From: Polaribacter sejongensis
Lineage (GTDB): Bacteria; Bacteroidota; Bacteroidia; Flavobacteriales; Flavobacteriaceae
Direction: 5' to 3'
Assembly: GCF_038024065.1 (NCBI RefSeq)
Contig: NZ_CP150667.1
Span: 3,417,501-3,481,500 of the forward strand
DNA length: 64,000 nt
The stretch's first letter is position 1. The number at the start of each line of letters is the position of its first letter. The notes beneath the pieces were generated by a model. The model ran no database searches. It saw nothing but the letters and a program-made list of their open reading frames with translations, and was not told the origin of the DNA. This document shows, piece after piece, positions 26,805 through 36,500 of the stretch. Made by a program: the position numbers and the translations under genes.

Positions 26805-28814
26805 ATGAGGAATTCTTTTTTACATTCTTTTTGGGCTATATTTTTGATTATAGGATGCTGTAATTCAGGTGTTTTACATGCCCAAAAAATAGATTCTACA
26901 AAAGCAGTTCAGCTTAAGGAAATCTTTTTAATAACGAATAAAGAGAAGCTTAAAATACATTTTTCTCCAGTTACTGTTCAGACTTTAACGGGGAAAACTT
27001 TAAGTCGTTTAAGTAATGCTAGTGTTGCAGATGCTATTCGTTTTTTTAGCGGAGTTCAATTAAAAGATTATGGCGGAATTGGAGGAATAAAAACCATAAA
27101 TGTGAGAGGAATGGGCTCACAACATACCGGAGTTTTTTATGATGGTGTTCAGCTTGGAAACGCACAAAACGGACAAATAGATTTAGGTAAATATTCTGTG
27201 CAAAACATGGAAGCTGTTTCATTGTATCAAGGGCAACGTTCAGATTTAGATCAATCTGCTAAATCGTATGCTTCTTCCAATAGTATTTATTTAAAGTCTA
27301 AAACTCCTCAATTTTCAGAAGGAAAAAAGGTGAATACAAATGTCAGTTTAAAAACAGGTTCGTTTGGTTTGGTAAATCCCTCTGCAGATGTAGATTTTAA
27401 GATAAATGAGCATTTAAGTGCTCGCCTTAGTACAGAATATCTCAATGCCAACGGAAAGTATAAGTTTAGATATACAAACGGAAGTTATGATACAATAGCA
27501 ACACGTAATAATGCCGATATCGAATCTTTTAGGGCAGAAGCGTCTTTACATGGTTCGAATGGAATTAAGAATAATTGGAACGTGAAATTATATCACTATG
27601 ATTCTGAACGTGGTTTACCTGGAGCCATCGTTGCCAATCGTTTTAAGCGTCCGCAACGTTTATGGGATCAAAATAATTTTCTACAAGGAGCATTTACGAA
27701 GCATGTAAACGACTCTTACTTTTTTGTGTTAAGAGGTAAATATGCGCATAATTATTCTCGTTACGTAGATCCAGAAATTATAAAAGTGGATGGAGAACTA
27801 GATAATAGATATACACAAGAAGAATATTATCTATCGATGGTAAATACGTTTCAGGTTTTACCTTTTTGGAAATTATCCTTGGCAACAGACTTACAAAAGA
27901 ATACGATGGATGCGAATTTGTACAGATTTTCATATCCTAAAAGAATCACGCTTTTATCAGCTTTAGCTGCTGATTTTAATTTTGATAAAATCCACATTCA
28001 AGCAAGTCTTTTAAGTACAACGGTAGATGAAACTGTATTGTATTACGAAGCTGCAGAAGATTTGCAAAAGTACTCACCTACAATTATGATGAATTGGCAA
28101 CCTTTTAATTCTAATAAATTTAGGATAAGGAGTTTTTATAAAGAAATTTTTAGACAACCCACTTTTAATGATTTGTATTATACGTTTATCGGAAATACTT
28201 TTTTAGACCCAGAAGATGCGACTCAGGTAAATTTGGGGTTTTCTTACCAAACGGACTTTAAAAAAACAGCATTTGATGTACAAACAGATGTGTATAAAAT
28301 TTGGATAGACAACAAAATTGTTGCGATTCCTGGCGCTAATTTATTCCGTTGGTCTATGTTTAATTTAGGCAAAGTAGAAACAACCGGAATAGAAACAAAT
28401 ATAAAATCGAGTGGGAGTCTAGGTGAGAAATTTAAATACACTACAAACTTAAGTTATACGTACCAAGAATCTATAGATGCTACTGCTGACGCTAGTAACT
28501 ACGGAGATCAAATTCCGTACATACCAGTTCATAGCGGTAGTATAAGTGCTATGATAGATTACAAAAAAATAGAATTTAATTACAGTTTTATTTATACAGG
28601 AGAAAGATATAGCCAAAAGGCAAACATCAGTTCTAATTATTTAGATCCGTGGTTTACACACGATTTAAGTTTAGGCAAAACGCTATTATTTAATCGAAAG
28701 AAATTAAAGGTTTTAGTAGCAGTAAATAATGTGTTTAATCAACAATATGCGGTAGTAAAAAACTTCCCAATGCCTGGGAGATCCTATCGTTTTACTTTAA
28801 ATTTTTTATTATGA
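26805..28814 (+). CDS. btuB: TonB-dependent outer-membrane receptor, BtuB-like (cobalamin uptake)
   Basis: The protein has 669 residues. A signal peptide ends near GVLHAQ. A plug domain follows (about 40-165: TGKTLSRLSNASVADAIRFF, INVRGMGSQHTGVFYDGVQ), then a 22-strand barrel ending in FPMPGRSYRFTLNFLL with the usual C-terminal aromatic strand. No CarboxypepD-type N-terminal domain is present, so it is not SusC-like. The B12 riboswitch directly upstream and the BtuG-like gene downstream (ATGA overlap, 28811-28814) point to cobalamin or a related corrinoid as cargo. Confidence 0.92.
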   Translation: MRNSFLHSFWAIFLIIGCCNSGVLHAQKIDSTKAVQLKEIFLITNKEKLKIHFSPVTVQTLTGKTLSRLSNASVADAIRFFSGVQLKDYGGIGGIKTINVRGMGSQHTGVFYDGVQLGNAQNGQIDLGKYSVQNMEAVSLYQGQRSDLDQSAKSYASSNSIYLKSKTPQFSEGKKVNTNVSLKTGSFGLVNPSADVDFKINEHLSARLSTEYLNANGKYKFRYTNGSYDTIATRNNADIESFRAEASLHGSNGIKNNWNVKLYHYDSERGLPGAIVANRFKRPQRLWDQNNFLQGAFTKHVNDSYFFVLRGKYAHNYSRYVDPEIIKVDGELDNRYTQEEYYLSMVNTFQVLPFWKLSLATDLQKNTMDANLYRFSYPKRITLLSALAADFNFDKIHIQASLLSTTVDETVLYYEAAEDLQKYSPTIMMNWQPFNSNKFRIRSFYKEIFRQPTFNDLYYTFIGNTFLDPEDATQVNLGFSYQTDFKKTAFDVQTDVYKIWIDNKIVAIPGANLFRWSMFNLGKVETTGIETNIKSSGSLGEKFKYTTNLSYTYQESIDATADASNYGDQIPYIPVHSGSISAMIDYKKIEFNYSFIYTGERYSQKANISSNYLDPWFTHDLSLGKTLLFNRKKLKVLVAVNNVFNQQYAVVKNFPMPGRSYRFTLNFLL

Positions 28815-29947
28815 ACAAAAGAAAATTAAGTGTACAGATTGCATCAGCTTTAGCTGTTGTACTTTTTTTCAATGCATGTAGTAGCAATGAGAATTTTGAT
28901 GACTCCATAACTCCAGAAATTCCTACAGAACCTATAGCTGATTTAAAAGGGTTTTATTTATTGAATGAAGGAAACATGTCTATGAATAAAGCAGCTTTAG
29001 ATTATATGGATTTTGAAACTGGAATTTACGAAAAAGAAGTTTTTAGGACAGCAAATCCAGAAGAAGTTGGTGGTTTGGGTGATGTTGGAAATGATATGGG
29101 AATTTATGGTTCTAAATTATATGTGGTTGTAAATGCGTCTAATAAAGTAGAAGTTTTAGATGTAAATACTCGAAAAAAAATTAAACAAATAAATGTTGAT
29201 AATTGCAGGTACATAAAGTTTTACAACGGAAAAGCGTATTTAACAACTTACTTAGGTGTTATTGGGGATCCGGACGCTGCAAACGGAAAAATTATGGAAA
29301 TTGATACTACAAGTCTTAGTGTTACGCGTTCTGTTAATGTAGGTAGGCAGCCCGAAGAATTGGTAATACATAATGATAAAATTTATGTGGCAAATTCAGG
29401 AGGTTATAGTCCGCCAAATTATGAATCTACGGTTTCTGTGGTTGATATTGCAAGTTTCGAAGAAACAAAACGAATAGAGGTAGAAATCAATCTTCATCGT
29501 ATGCAAATTGATAGTGAAGGAGATATTTATGTTTCTTCTAGAGGAGATTATTATGAAACGCCTTCTAAACTTTTTGTAATTGATACAGCCATCGATGAAG
29601 TGACAGAATCGTTTGATTTGGCTGTTAGTAATATGACCATTTTTGATGATATTATGTATATCTACAGCACAGAATTTAGTTATGTAACAGGAGAAAACAC
29701 CATTTCTTATAACAGGTTAGATACAAAAACAGAAACCATTCTTACTGATTCTTTTATTTCAGATGAAGACAAAGATCTTATAAAAATTCCTTATGGAATT
29801 ACGATAAATCCAGAAACGAAAGACATTCTAATTACAGACGCTAAAGATTATGTAACACCAGGAACACTGTATTGTTTTTCTTCTGAAGGTGCTTTTAAAT
29901 GGTCTGTAGAAACAGGAGATATTCCTAACAAAGTAGTATTTAACTAG
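28811..29947 (+). CDS. btuG: Surface beta-propeller lipoprotein, BtuG-like corrinoid-binding candidate
   Basis: The protein has 378 residues. The lipoprotein signal ends in FFNAC (Cys23), followed by Ser/Asn/Glu/Asp residues that suggest surface export. The body is a YncE/DUF5074-like propeller with repeated blades (KLYVVVNASNKVEVLDVNT, KIYVANSGGYSPP, DIYVSSRGDYYETP, MTIFDDIMYIYS). In Bacteroides, BtuG is a seven-bladed propeller lipoprotein that caps BtuB and captures B12 with very high affinity. Overlap with btuB and control by the riboswitch support that role. The name rests on architecture and context. Confidence 0.75.
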   Translation: MNKRKLSVQIASALAVVLFFNACSSNENFDDSITPEIPTEPIADLKGFYLLNEGNMSMNKAALDYMDFETGIYEKEVFRTANPEEVGGLGDVGNDMGIYGSKLYVVVNASNKVEVLDVNTRKKIKQINVDNCRYIKFYNGKAYLTTYLGVIGDPDAANGKIMEIDTTSLSVTRSVNVGRQPEELVIHNDKIYVANSGGYSPPNYESTVSVVDIASFEETKRIEVEINLHRMQIDSEGDIYVSSRGDYYETPSKLFVIDTAIDEVTESFDLAVSNMTIFDDIMYIYSTEFSYVTGENTISYNRLDTKTETILTDSFISDEDKDLIKIPYGITINPETKDILITDAKDYVTPGTLYCFSSEGAFKWSVETGDIPNKVVFN

Positions 29948-29987
29948 TAATAATTATAACCCAAATATCAAATTTTAAATTAAAAAC

Positions 29988-31106
29988 ATGAAGAAAATTA
30001 TCCAAACTTTAAAACTACGTGTAGCGTTTATTATTCCTTGCTTTTTAGCAATAATGGCAACATCTTGTACATCAGAACTAGACCTTTATAGTGTTTTACC
30101 AGAAATTGAATTATCAGAAGAAAGTAATAGTGTAGAAATGTTAATGGGAGAAACAATTAATTTTTCTGCTACAAAAATTAATGAAACAGAATATTTAGAA
30201 GAATGGTATTTAGGAGACAGTATTGTTTCTACTTTATCTACCTATGATTTTGTTCCAGAAACTTCTGGAGATTATGTTTTGTCTTACACTGCGTCTAATG
30301 ATGCAGGAGAATTTACACATGAATATGTTATTTCAGTAGCAGCTGTAATTCGTCCTATTACAGAAGAAAGTAATTTGTATGTTACTACTTTAATTGATTA
30401 TTTACCTGCTCCAGGGCAAAAAATTAATACTTCAATAGGTACAGAAGAAGGAGCTAAAACTCTAGAAGGTAAAAAAGGAATGGTTACTTTAGGAGCATGG
30501 GGAGGTGCTGTTTCTTATACTTTTGATCATACCGTTATAAATACAGAAGATGCTGCTGATATAATGATGTATGGAAATGCATTTTCTGGTTTTGCAGAAC
30601 CCGGTGTTGTTTGGGTAATGCAAGATGAAAATGCAAATGGAATTGCAGATGATACTTGGTATGAAATTAAAGGTAGTGCAGATGCTTTCGAAGGGACTAT
30701 AAAAAATTATAGTGTAACTTATTCTAGACCTAACGAAGATTCAGAAGTTGTAACTTGGATAGATAGTGAAGGGGATAATGGTGTGATATCAACAAAATTT
30801 TATCCAGAATTTATTACAGAAGATTCTTATACAATTACAGGGACTCTTTTAACAGATGATAATATTGACATGAGTAATCCTAGCTGGATTAAAAGTAACG
30901 CTTTTGAATATGGTTATGCAGATAATACTCCAGGAGGCGATAAATTAGATATTTCGGATGCAATAGATAAGGATGGAAATACTGTAAATTTAACAGGAAT
31001 CGATTTTATTAAAGTTCAAACAGGAATCCTAGAAAATATGGGGTGGTTAGGTGAGCTTTCTACAGAAGTAACAGGAATAGCAGATTTAAACATGTTAAAT
31101 GATTAA
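29988..31106 (+). CDS. PKD-domain surface lipoprotein of the cobalamin operon
   Basis: The protein has 372 residues, with a lipoprotein signal ending in ATSC (Cys27). Residues about 35-120 form a PKD-like domain (GETINFSATK, GDYVLSYTASNDAGEF). Residues about 125-365 form a larger beta-rich domain (GKKGMVTLGAWGGAVSYTFDH, DIMMYGNAFSGFAEPGVVWVM, DENANGIADDTWYEIKG) with a calcium-loop-like DENANGIADD segment. Homologous proteins recur beside B12 receptors in Bacteroidota, but their function is not established. A second corrinoid-binding surface protein is inferred from the operon. It is 40 bases after the propeller gene. Confidence 0.7.
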   Translation: MKKIIQTLKLRVAFIIPCFLAIMATSCTSELDLYSVLPEIELSEESNSVEMLMGETINFSATKINETEYLEEWYLGDSIVSTLSTYDFVPETSGDYVLSYTASNDAGEFTHEYVISVAAVIRPITEESNLYVTTLIDYLPAPGQKINTSIGTEEGAKTLEGKKGMVTLGAWGGAVSYTFDHTVINTEDAADIMMYGNAFSGFAEPGVVWVMQDENANGIADDTWYEIKGSADAFEGTIKNYSVTYSRPNEDSEVVTWIDSEGDNGVISTKFYPEFITEDSYTITGTLLTDDNIDMSNPSWIKSNAFEYGYADNTPGGDKLDISDAIDKDGNTVNLTGIDFIKVQTGILENMGWLGELSTEVTGIADLNMLND

Positions 31107-31127
31107 ATAGTATATTTTACTAAATAA

Positions 31128-31262
31128 AGAGGTTGTCTAAAAAAGATTAAATCTTGTCATACTGAACTCGTTTCAGTATTTCAACTTATTGAAGTTCAAT
31201 CTTCATAAGAATCTGAAATAAATTCAGATTGACAAAAAATATCTTTTTAGACAATCTTTTTT
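31128..31262 (+). repeat. Multi-hairpin intergenic element (MITE- or REP-like)
   Basis: Outer arms of about 18-20 bases (GGTTGTCTAAAAAAGAT near 31131 and ATCTTTTTAGACAATC near 31241) enclose three perfect small hairpins: ATACTGAA/TTCAGTAT, AACTT/AAGTT and AATCTGAA/TTCAGATT. The result is a cloverleaf-like fold that also serves as a bidirectional terminator between convergent genes. Confidence 0.65.
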
Positions 31263-31275
31263 TATTTTATCACTT

Positions 31276-32196
31276 TTAATGTGTGATGTATATTAGTGAA
31301 AAAATAGAGATAAATATCCACAAGCTTACAGCTAATACAATCGGTTTTATTCCTGTTGATTTTAGGTCTTTTATAGAAATTGTAGAACCTACAAGAAACA
31401 AGGTTACAACCAAGGTTCTTTTAGAGTAAAAAACAATTTCAGAGGTAATTACTGTAGGAATTAAATGATAACTATTTATAAAAATAGCGACTACAAAAAG
31501 TAATATAAAATAAGGAATTGAAATTTTCTCTCCTTTTGTTTTAAATATAAACATAGATAAAATAGCTAAAGGAATTATCCAAAGTGTTCGAGATAGTTTT
31601 ACAGTTGTAGCAATTCTTAGCGCTTCATCTCCATAACTTAAAGCAGCACCTACAACAGAACTAGTGTCGTGTATGGCAATAGCACACCACATTCCAAATT
31701 GTTCTTGAGATAACTGCAAAAAATGTCCTATTGCAGGGAAAACAAACAAGGCTATAGAGTTTAATAAAAAAACAAGACCTAAAGCAACACTTATCGTTTT
31801 ACTATTTGCTTTAATAACAGGAGAAATGGCTGCAATTGCGCTTCCGCCACAAATAGAAGTTCCAGAGGTAATTAGATGACCTAGTTTTTTATCTAACTTT
31901 AATAGTTTTGTAAGCAGTAAACCCAAACTTACTGTTAAAAAAATAGAGAAAAAGGTAAGACTGAATGCTTGCTTACTTGTTGCCAATGTTTCTTTAAGAA
32001 GCATTCCAAACCCCAAACCTACTACTGCTACTTTTAAAAGAATATGAATGGCTTTATAGCTTTTAGATTTAAAAGGGTTTTTAAAAATGATGGCAAATAC
32101 AAAACCAAGTAATAAAGCCGTTGGGCTATTCATTGGGCTAAATAGTGCAAAAACTATAATTAAGAAAAAGATAATTTTAGGGAATGTCGTTTTCAT
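31276..32196 (-). CDS. YeiH/UPF0324-family inner-membrane transporter (putative sulfate exporter)
   Basis: The protein has 306 residues and about 10 hydrophobic segments. Family motifs are SGTSICGGSAIAAISPVIKA and AIHDTSSVVGAALSYGDEAL, the signature of the UPF0324/YeiH proteins. They are annotated as putative sulfate exporters but the substrate is not firmly proved. It lies 76 bases downstream of, and on the same strand as, a LysR regulator, the usual partner. Confidence 0.88.
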   Translation of the reverse strand: MKTTFPKIIFFLIIVFALFSPMNSPTALLLGFVFAIIFKNPFKSKSYKAIHILLKVAVVGLGFGMLLKETLATSKQAFSLTFFSIFLTVSLGLLLTKLLKLDKKLGHLITSGTSICGGSAIAAISPVIKANSKTISVALGLVFLLNSIALFVFPAIGHFLQLSQEQFGMWCAIAIHDTSSVVGAALSYGDEALRIATTVKLSRTLWIIPLAILSMFIFKTKGEKISIPYFILLFVVAIFINSYHLIPTVITSEIVFYSKRTLVVTLFLVGSTISIKDLKSTGIKPIVLAVSLWIFISIFSLIYITH

Positions 32197-32272
32197 ATCG
32201 AGATTTATTTATCGATACAAAACTAGGGACTTAGAATAACTATTTAGCAAACTAATTTATTGTTTAAGATAA

Positions 32273-33157
32273 CTAAAAGTTATAGTTGTTTAAAGTGTAT
32301 TTTTCAAAGTAACTCATTAGGTTAGATTGATACCCTGTTCTAGAAACAAAATAAAACCATCTCTCAATAGATAAGTCTTTTACGTCAATTATTTTAAGCT
32401 TGTTATTTGTTAGTTCTTCAGAAATAGCATGAATAGAAATAAAAGCAAAATTATCAGAATTTAAAAGGTAATTTTTAATAGCCTCTGTACTGTTTAGAGT
32501 TACCACAGTATTTAGTTTTTTAATGTGGTGTTTGTTTAAATGTTCTACAACTATTTCTTTGGTTCCAGAACCTAGTTCTCGCATAATAAACGGAATTTCT
32601 TTTAAGACTTCTAAACTAATAATTCCTTTCTTAAAAGTGTTGTTTTTAGCATTTGTAACTAAAACAATTTCATCTTTCATGAACTTACTAAATTGTAGTT
32701 TACGATTGGTGTTTTTACCTTCTATAATTCCGAAATTTAGTGTTTGGTTTAGAATAAGTTCTTCAATATCGTCAGAATTTCCTGCAGTTATTTCAAACTT
32801 AGTATTAGGGAATTGTGTTCTAAATTTTGCAATTACTTTTGGCATAATATAATTTGCCAAAGTGGTACTCACACCAAAATTTATTAAATCTGGATGGTTT
32901 TCATTTTTATGCAAAAATTGATTTTCCATTTCTGCATAAATTTCTAAAATTTTATTGGTGTAGATTAAAAATGCCTTCCCTTCATTAGTTAATTCTATGG
33001 AGTTTCTTTTTCTTAAAAACAAGGTAGTTTTATAGGCTTCTTCTAAATTTCTAATAGACTTAGAAATAGCAGGCTGCGATATAAATAATTGCTCAGCAGC
33101 TTTTGTAAAACTTAAATAGGTTGCAACGGTTTTAAAAATAAGAAGTTTTGTATGCAT
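32273..33157 (-). CDS. LysR-family transcriptional regulator
   Basis: The protein has 294 residues. The N-terminal winged helix-turn-helix (about 1-60) shows FTKAAEQLFISQPAISKSIRNLE, and the rest is a periplasmic-binding-like effector domain (LINFGVSTTLANYIMPKV, IPFIMRELGSGTKEIV). It resembles CysB/YeiE-type regulators. Placement directly before the YeiH transporter suggests it controls that gene. Confidence 0.92.
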   Translation of the reverse strand: MHTKLLIFKTVATYLSFTKAAEQLFISQPAISKSIRNLEEAYKTTLFLRKRNSIELTNEGKAFLIYTNKILEIYAEMENQFLHKNENHPDLINFGVSTTLANYIMPKVIAKFRTQFPNTKFEITAGNSDDIEELILNQTLNFGIIEGKNTNRKLQFSKFMKDEIVLVTNAKNNTFKKGIISLEVLKEIPFIMRELGSGTKEIVVEHLNKHHIKKLNTVVTLNSTEAIKNYLLNSDNFAFISIHAISEELTNNKLKIIDVKDLSIERWFYFVSRTGYQSNLMSYFEKYTLNNYNF

Positions 33158-33317
33158 TAACTGTTTAGGTATAAAATAGAATTATAAATAAAATGAATCT
33201 ATTATTTTATTGATAGCCTAAAGGTACGTGTAATCTTATTTTGATGTATAATTTTATTGTAGTTTTTACAAGTTTGCAAGCTGTAAATTCATTTTTGGGT
33301 TTGAATTAAAATAAAAA

Positions 33318-33343
33318 ACTCGATACTAGAAATAGTATCGAGT
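33318..33343 (-). terminator. Terminator of the T9SS protein/small-peptide transcript
   Basis: An 11-bp perfect stem ACTCGATACTA/TAGTATCGAGT with a 4-nt loop, followed on the minus strand by a T run. It lies 12 bases past the stop of the 55-residue gene. Confidence 0.85.
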
Positions 33344-33355
33344 TTTAAGAATGTG

Positions 33356-33523
33356 TTAGAATCCTACTCCAAGATCTTCTGGAGCTGCTGATGAGGCTTG
33401 TGCTTTTTGAGGACTTAAAATCAGGTAAGTACCTAAAGCTGTTAAAGCTGCATACTTGCCATATTTCCCTATCTTTTCTAAAGCTTCTTTTCTGTCTATT
33501 TTATTTTCACTTTTAATATTCAT
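33356..33523 (-). CDS. 55-residue conserved-looking small protein, downstream partner of a T9SS protein
   Basis: The ATG at 33523 opens 55 codons: a charged N-terminus (KSENKIDRKEALEKIGKYGK), one hydrophobic segment (YAALTALGTYLILSP) and a short tail (QASSAAPEDLGVGF). It starts 18 bases after the stop of the large T9SS gene and is closed by a terminator 12 bases later, so it is a real last gene of that transcript. Lys-rich start plus hydrophobic stretch suggests an inner-membrane or Tat-less signal-anchored peptide. I recall similar small genes beside T9SS cargo in Flavobacteriaceae, but cannot name a function. Confidence 0.7.
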   Translation of the reverse strand: MNIKSENKIDRKEALEKIGKYGKYAALTALGTYLILSPQKAQASSAAPEDLGVGF

Positions 33524-33541
33524 GAGTTTATTATTAAGAGG

Positions 33542-36500
33542 TTAGTCTATAATTATTTTTTTAGAAACAGATTTTCCATCGGTAGTAACTTTTACTAAGT
33601 AAACTCCTTTAGAAAAACTATTTAAATTAATAGGACTGTATTTATCTGTAGATTGGTTTTGATTTAAAATAACTTTACCATTAAGATCAAATAAATCAAT
33701 TTTTAAAGCTCTTGCATTTGCTCCTTTTATTTGTAAGAAATTATTCTGATTATAAATCTGAACTTTTGTTACATCATCAGAAATTACACTTAATGCTTGT
33801 GTAGAGAAATATACGTAAAAACGTCCAAAACCACTAGCATCACTAATTAATGTTAACGTGTAGTTTTCTGTATTGCTTAACTCATATGAGCTACTAGTTT
33901 CTTTATCTTCTAAGAAAACCTTCATTCCTTCTGGTAAATTACTATTTAATGCAGAAAAAGTAATTTTTTCATTTGCTTTTCCTTTAAGGTTTAATGAAAT
34001 TACTTGGTTTTCATAATTGTTATTAGGAATTGCCTGAATGGTATAATCTGTATCTGTAGAGTTGTCTAACAATTTAGTTGTTAAATCAAATTCTGAAGAA
34101 TTAAAATTGATAATATCTTTACCAGCATCAAAACCTACAGTTGCGTTTTCAGAAAACACAACATCTGTATTTACTTTTAAGTTTCCTTTAGCAACATATA
34201 ATTTAATATAAGGTGTTGTTGTAGCACTTTTATTAAAAGTATGATCTCCTGTAAGAGCTGTTTTAGTTCCTATTTTTGTGTTGTTAAAAACAACCATTTC
34301 ATCAGTTCCAGAAGGCTTCATTTTTATAAAAAATCCTTGCCCTGGAGCTAATACTTTAGTTGTAGTAGATTCTGCAGAGTGAGCAACATATTTAGCTTGG
34401 CTATTTTCCCAAACATAAACAGCAGGAGCATCTATAGCTAGTTTAGCCATATTATCTTGTACAAAATCTCCAGAACCACCTTTATTAGCAGGGTAATATG
34501 CTGTGTAAGGGTTACCAACTGCCACCCATTTTCCGTGTGCAGCATATACGTTTAAAGTATTTGTTTCTAAGGTACCATTAAAATTAAGTGATCCTTCAGT
34601 TCCTCTAGAAATAGAGTATCCATTACCTTTATCAAATTCTACAGCAGCACCAATGTTTACATCAAAATATTCCCATTTAGCACCAGTTGCATTTGCATCA
34701 TTATATTTTGCAATTGCATATTTAGCAGGAGAATCTGAGTTTGTTCTAATATCATTAGCCATATTTAAAGCAAAATCTTTTACTTTTTGTCCTGATACAG
34801 GAGGCGTAATAAGGCTCCATTGAGTAGCTAATAAACCACCTCTTACATAGGTAATGTTACCAGTGCTATTTCCTTTTACAATTAAAGTTCCACTATCAGC
34901 TGCATCAGAATACACAAATAAACCATTATTTGTAGAATCAAAATTATTTTCAATGGTTAAATCAGCATTTTTATAAATATCTAAATAACCAGTATTTGCA
35001 ATTTCTACAGAGTTTGCAACTGCACCTTCAGAATCTAAAACTACTTGTTCGCCTGCTTTTATTAAAACATCGTCTCCATTAGTAGGTAAATTTTTACCTT
35101 CCCAGTTATTTGTTGTAGACCATTTAGAGTCATCTATATTATCAAAATATTTTTGATCATTATACACCCACATACCTCTACCAAAAGTACCTACATATAC
35201 GTTACCATTATTTGCACTTACTTCAATATCGCTTATTCTTACGTTTGGTAAACCTGTTCCTAATTTAGCCCAATTAGTAGTTGAGTTATCTGTAAAATAA
35301 ACACCAATTTCCGTTGCTAAATAAATAGTTTCGTTGGTTTTGTTAGGATCTAATATTATTTTAAATGTAATAATATTTGGCAAATCACCACTTATGTTTG
35401 TCCACGTAGTTCCGTTATTTAAACTCTTGTAGACTTTGTTTCCTGCACTATAACTTTTAACTGTTGCATATACTGTATTTGTGTTAGGTACACCATATAC
35501 ACTGTTTATAGTTACTCCGCTTGGGCTTGCTATTGTAGACCAAGTTGCACCGTCATCTACACTTCTTTTTAATGTTGAAACTTCTGCAACTTCACCAATG
35601 GCAAATATTCTAACTGAAGCATTGTTAAGAGAAACATCTAAAAATTCTGTATGTGTTAAACCTGTACCAAGTGCAGTCCAATTAGCTCCTCTATCTATAG
35701 ATTTTTTTACATCTCCGTGTCCTGCATAAATTGTTGCAGCAATAGTAGGGTGTACGTTTATTGGAGAAATAAATGCAGCATTTGTTGCATCTGATGGTAA
35801 CACTTGTGTTGCACTTGCATAATCATATTCATAACCATCAATCGTTTTATTTAATTGTCCGTTTGTTCCTCCTAAATATCTAATAAGAGGATTTTCAATG
35901 TCAATTGCCGTTCCTGTACCATCACCTGCTACAGCAGCAACCCATTGTCTAACTCCATCTTTCAAAACTTTAGAAAAACCATCGTTATCTTGGTTTGCCA
36001 TCATATAATCATCACCGTTTAAACCGTGAGTAATAGCAATATTATAAGATTGTGTAATAATTAAACCACTAGAAACATCAGGGAAATCTGCATCTGATCC
36101 CGGTGAGAAAAGTCCCATTCTAAGTCCTGCATCATTTCCATTAATAATATGAGTATCATCTGTAAATAATAAAAAGTGATGATCTGCATGTACGTGAATT
36201 TGACCTGCAGGTAAGTTTGCCGCAGAAGTATATGCATTTAAAACAGGAGAAAAAGTATTTCCATTATCTGTAGATTTCCAACCTTGTACACCACCAACCA
36301 TTAAGTTGTCTGGGTCTTCTGGTGAAACAGCAATACATTGTATATAACCACTTTGAGAATCAAATGGTGTTGCAGTGCCATTAATAAGTGCTGTAACAGG
36401 AGTAGATTTAACAATATCTGCTGTCGTGTCATTAAAATCAAAATTATATTTTCTAAAAACACCATCTTGATTTATTCCATAAAAATAATCGTTATCTGCA

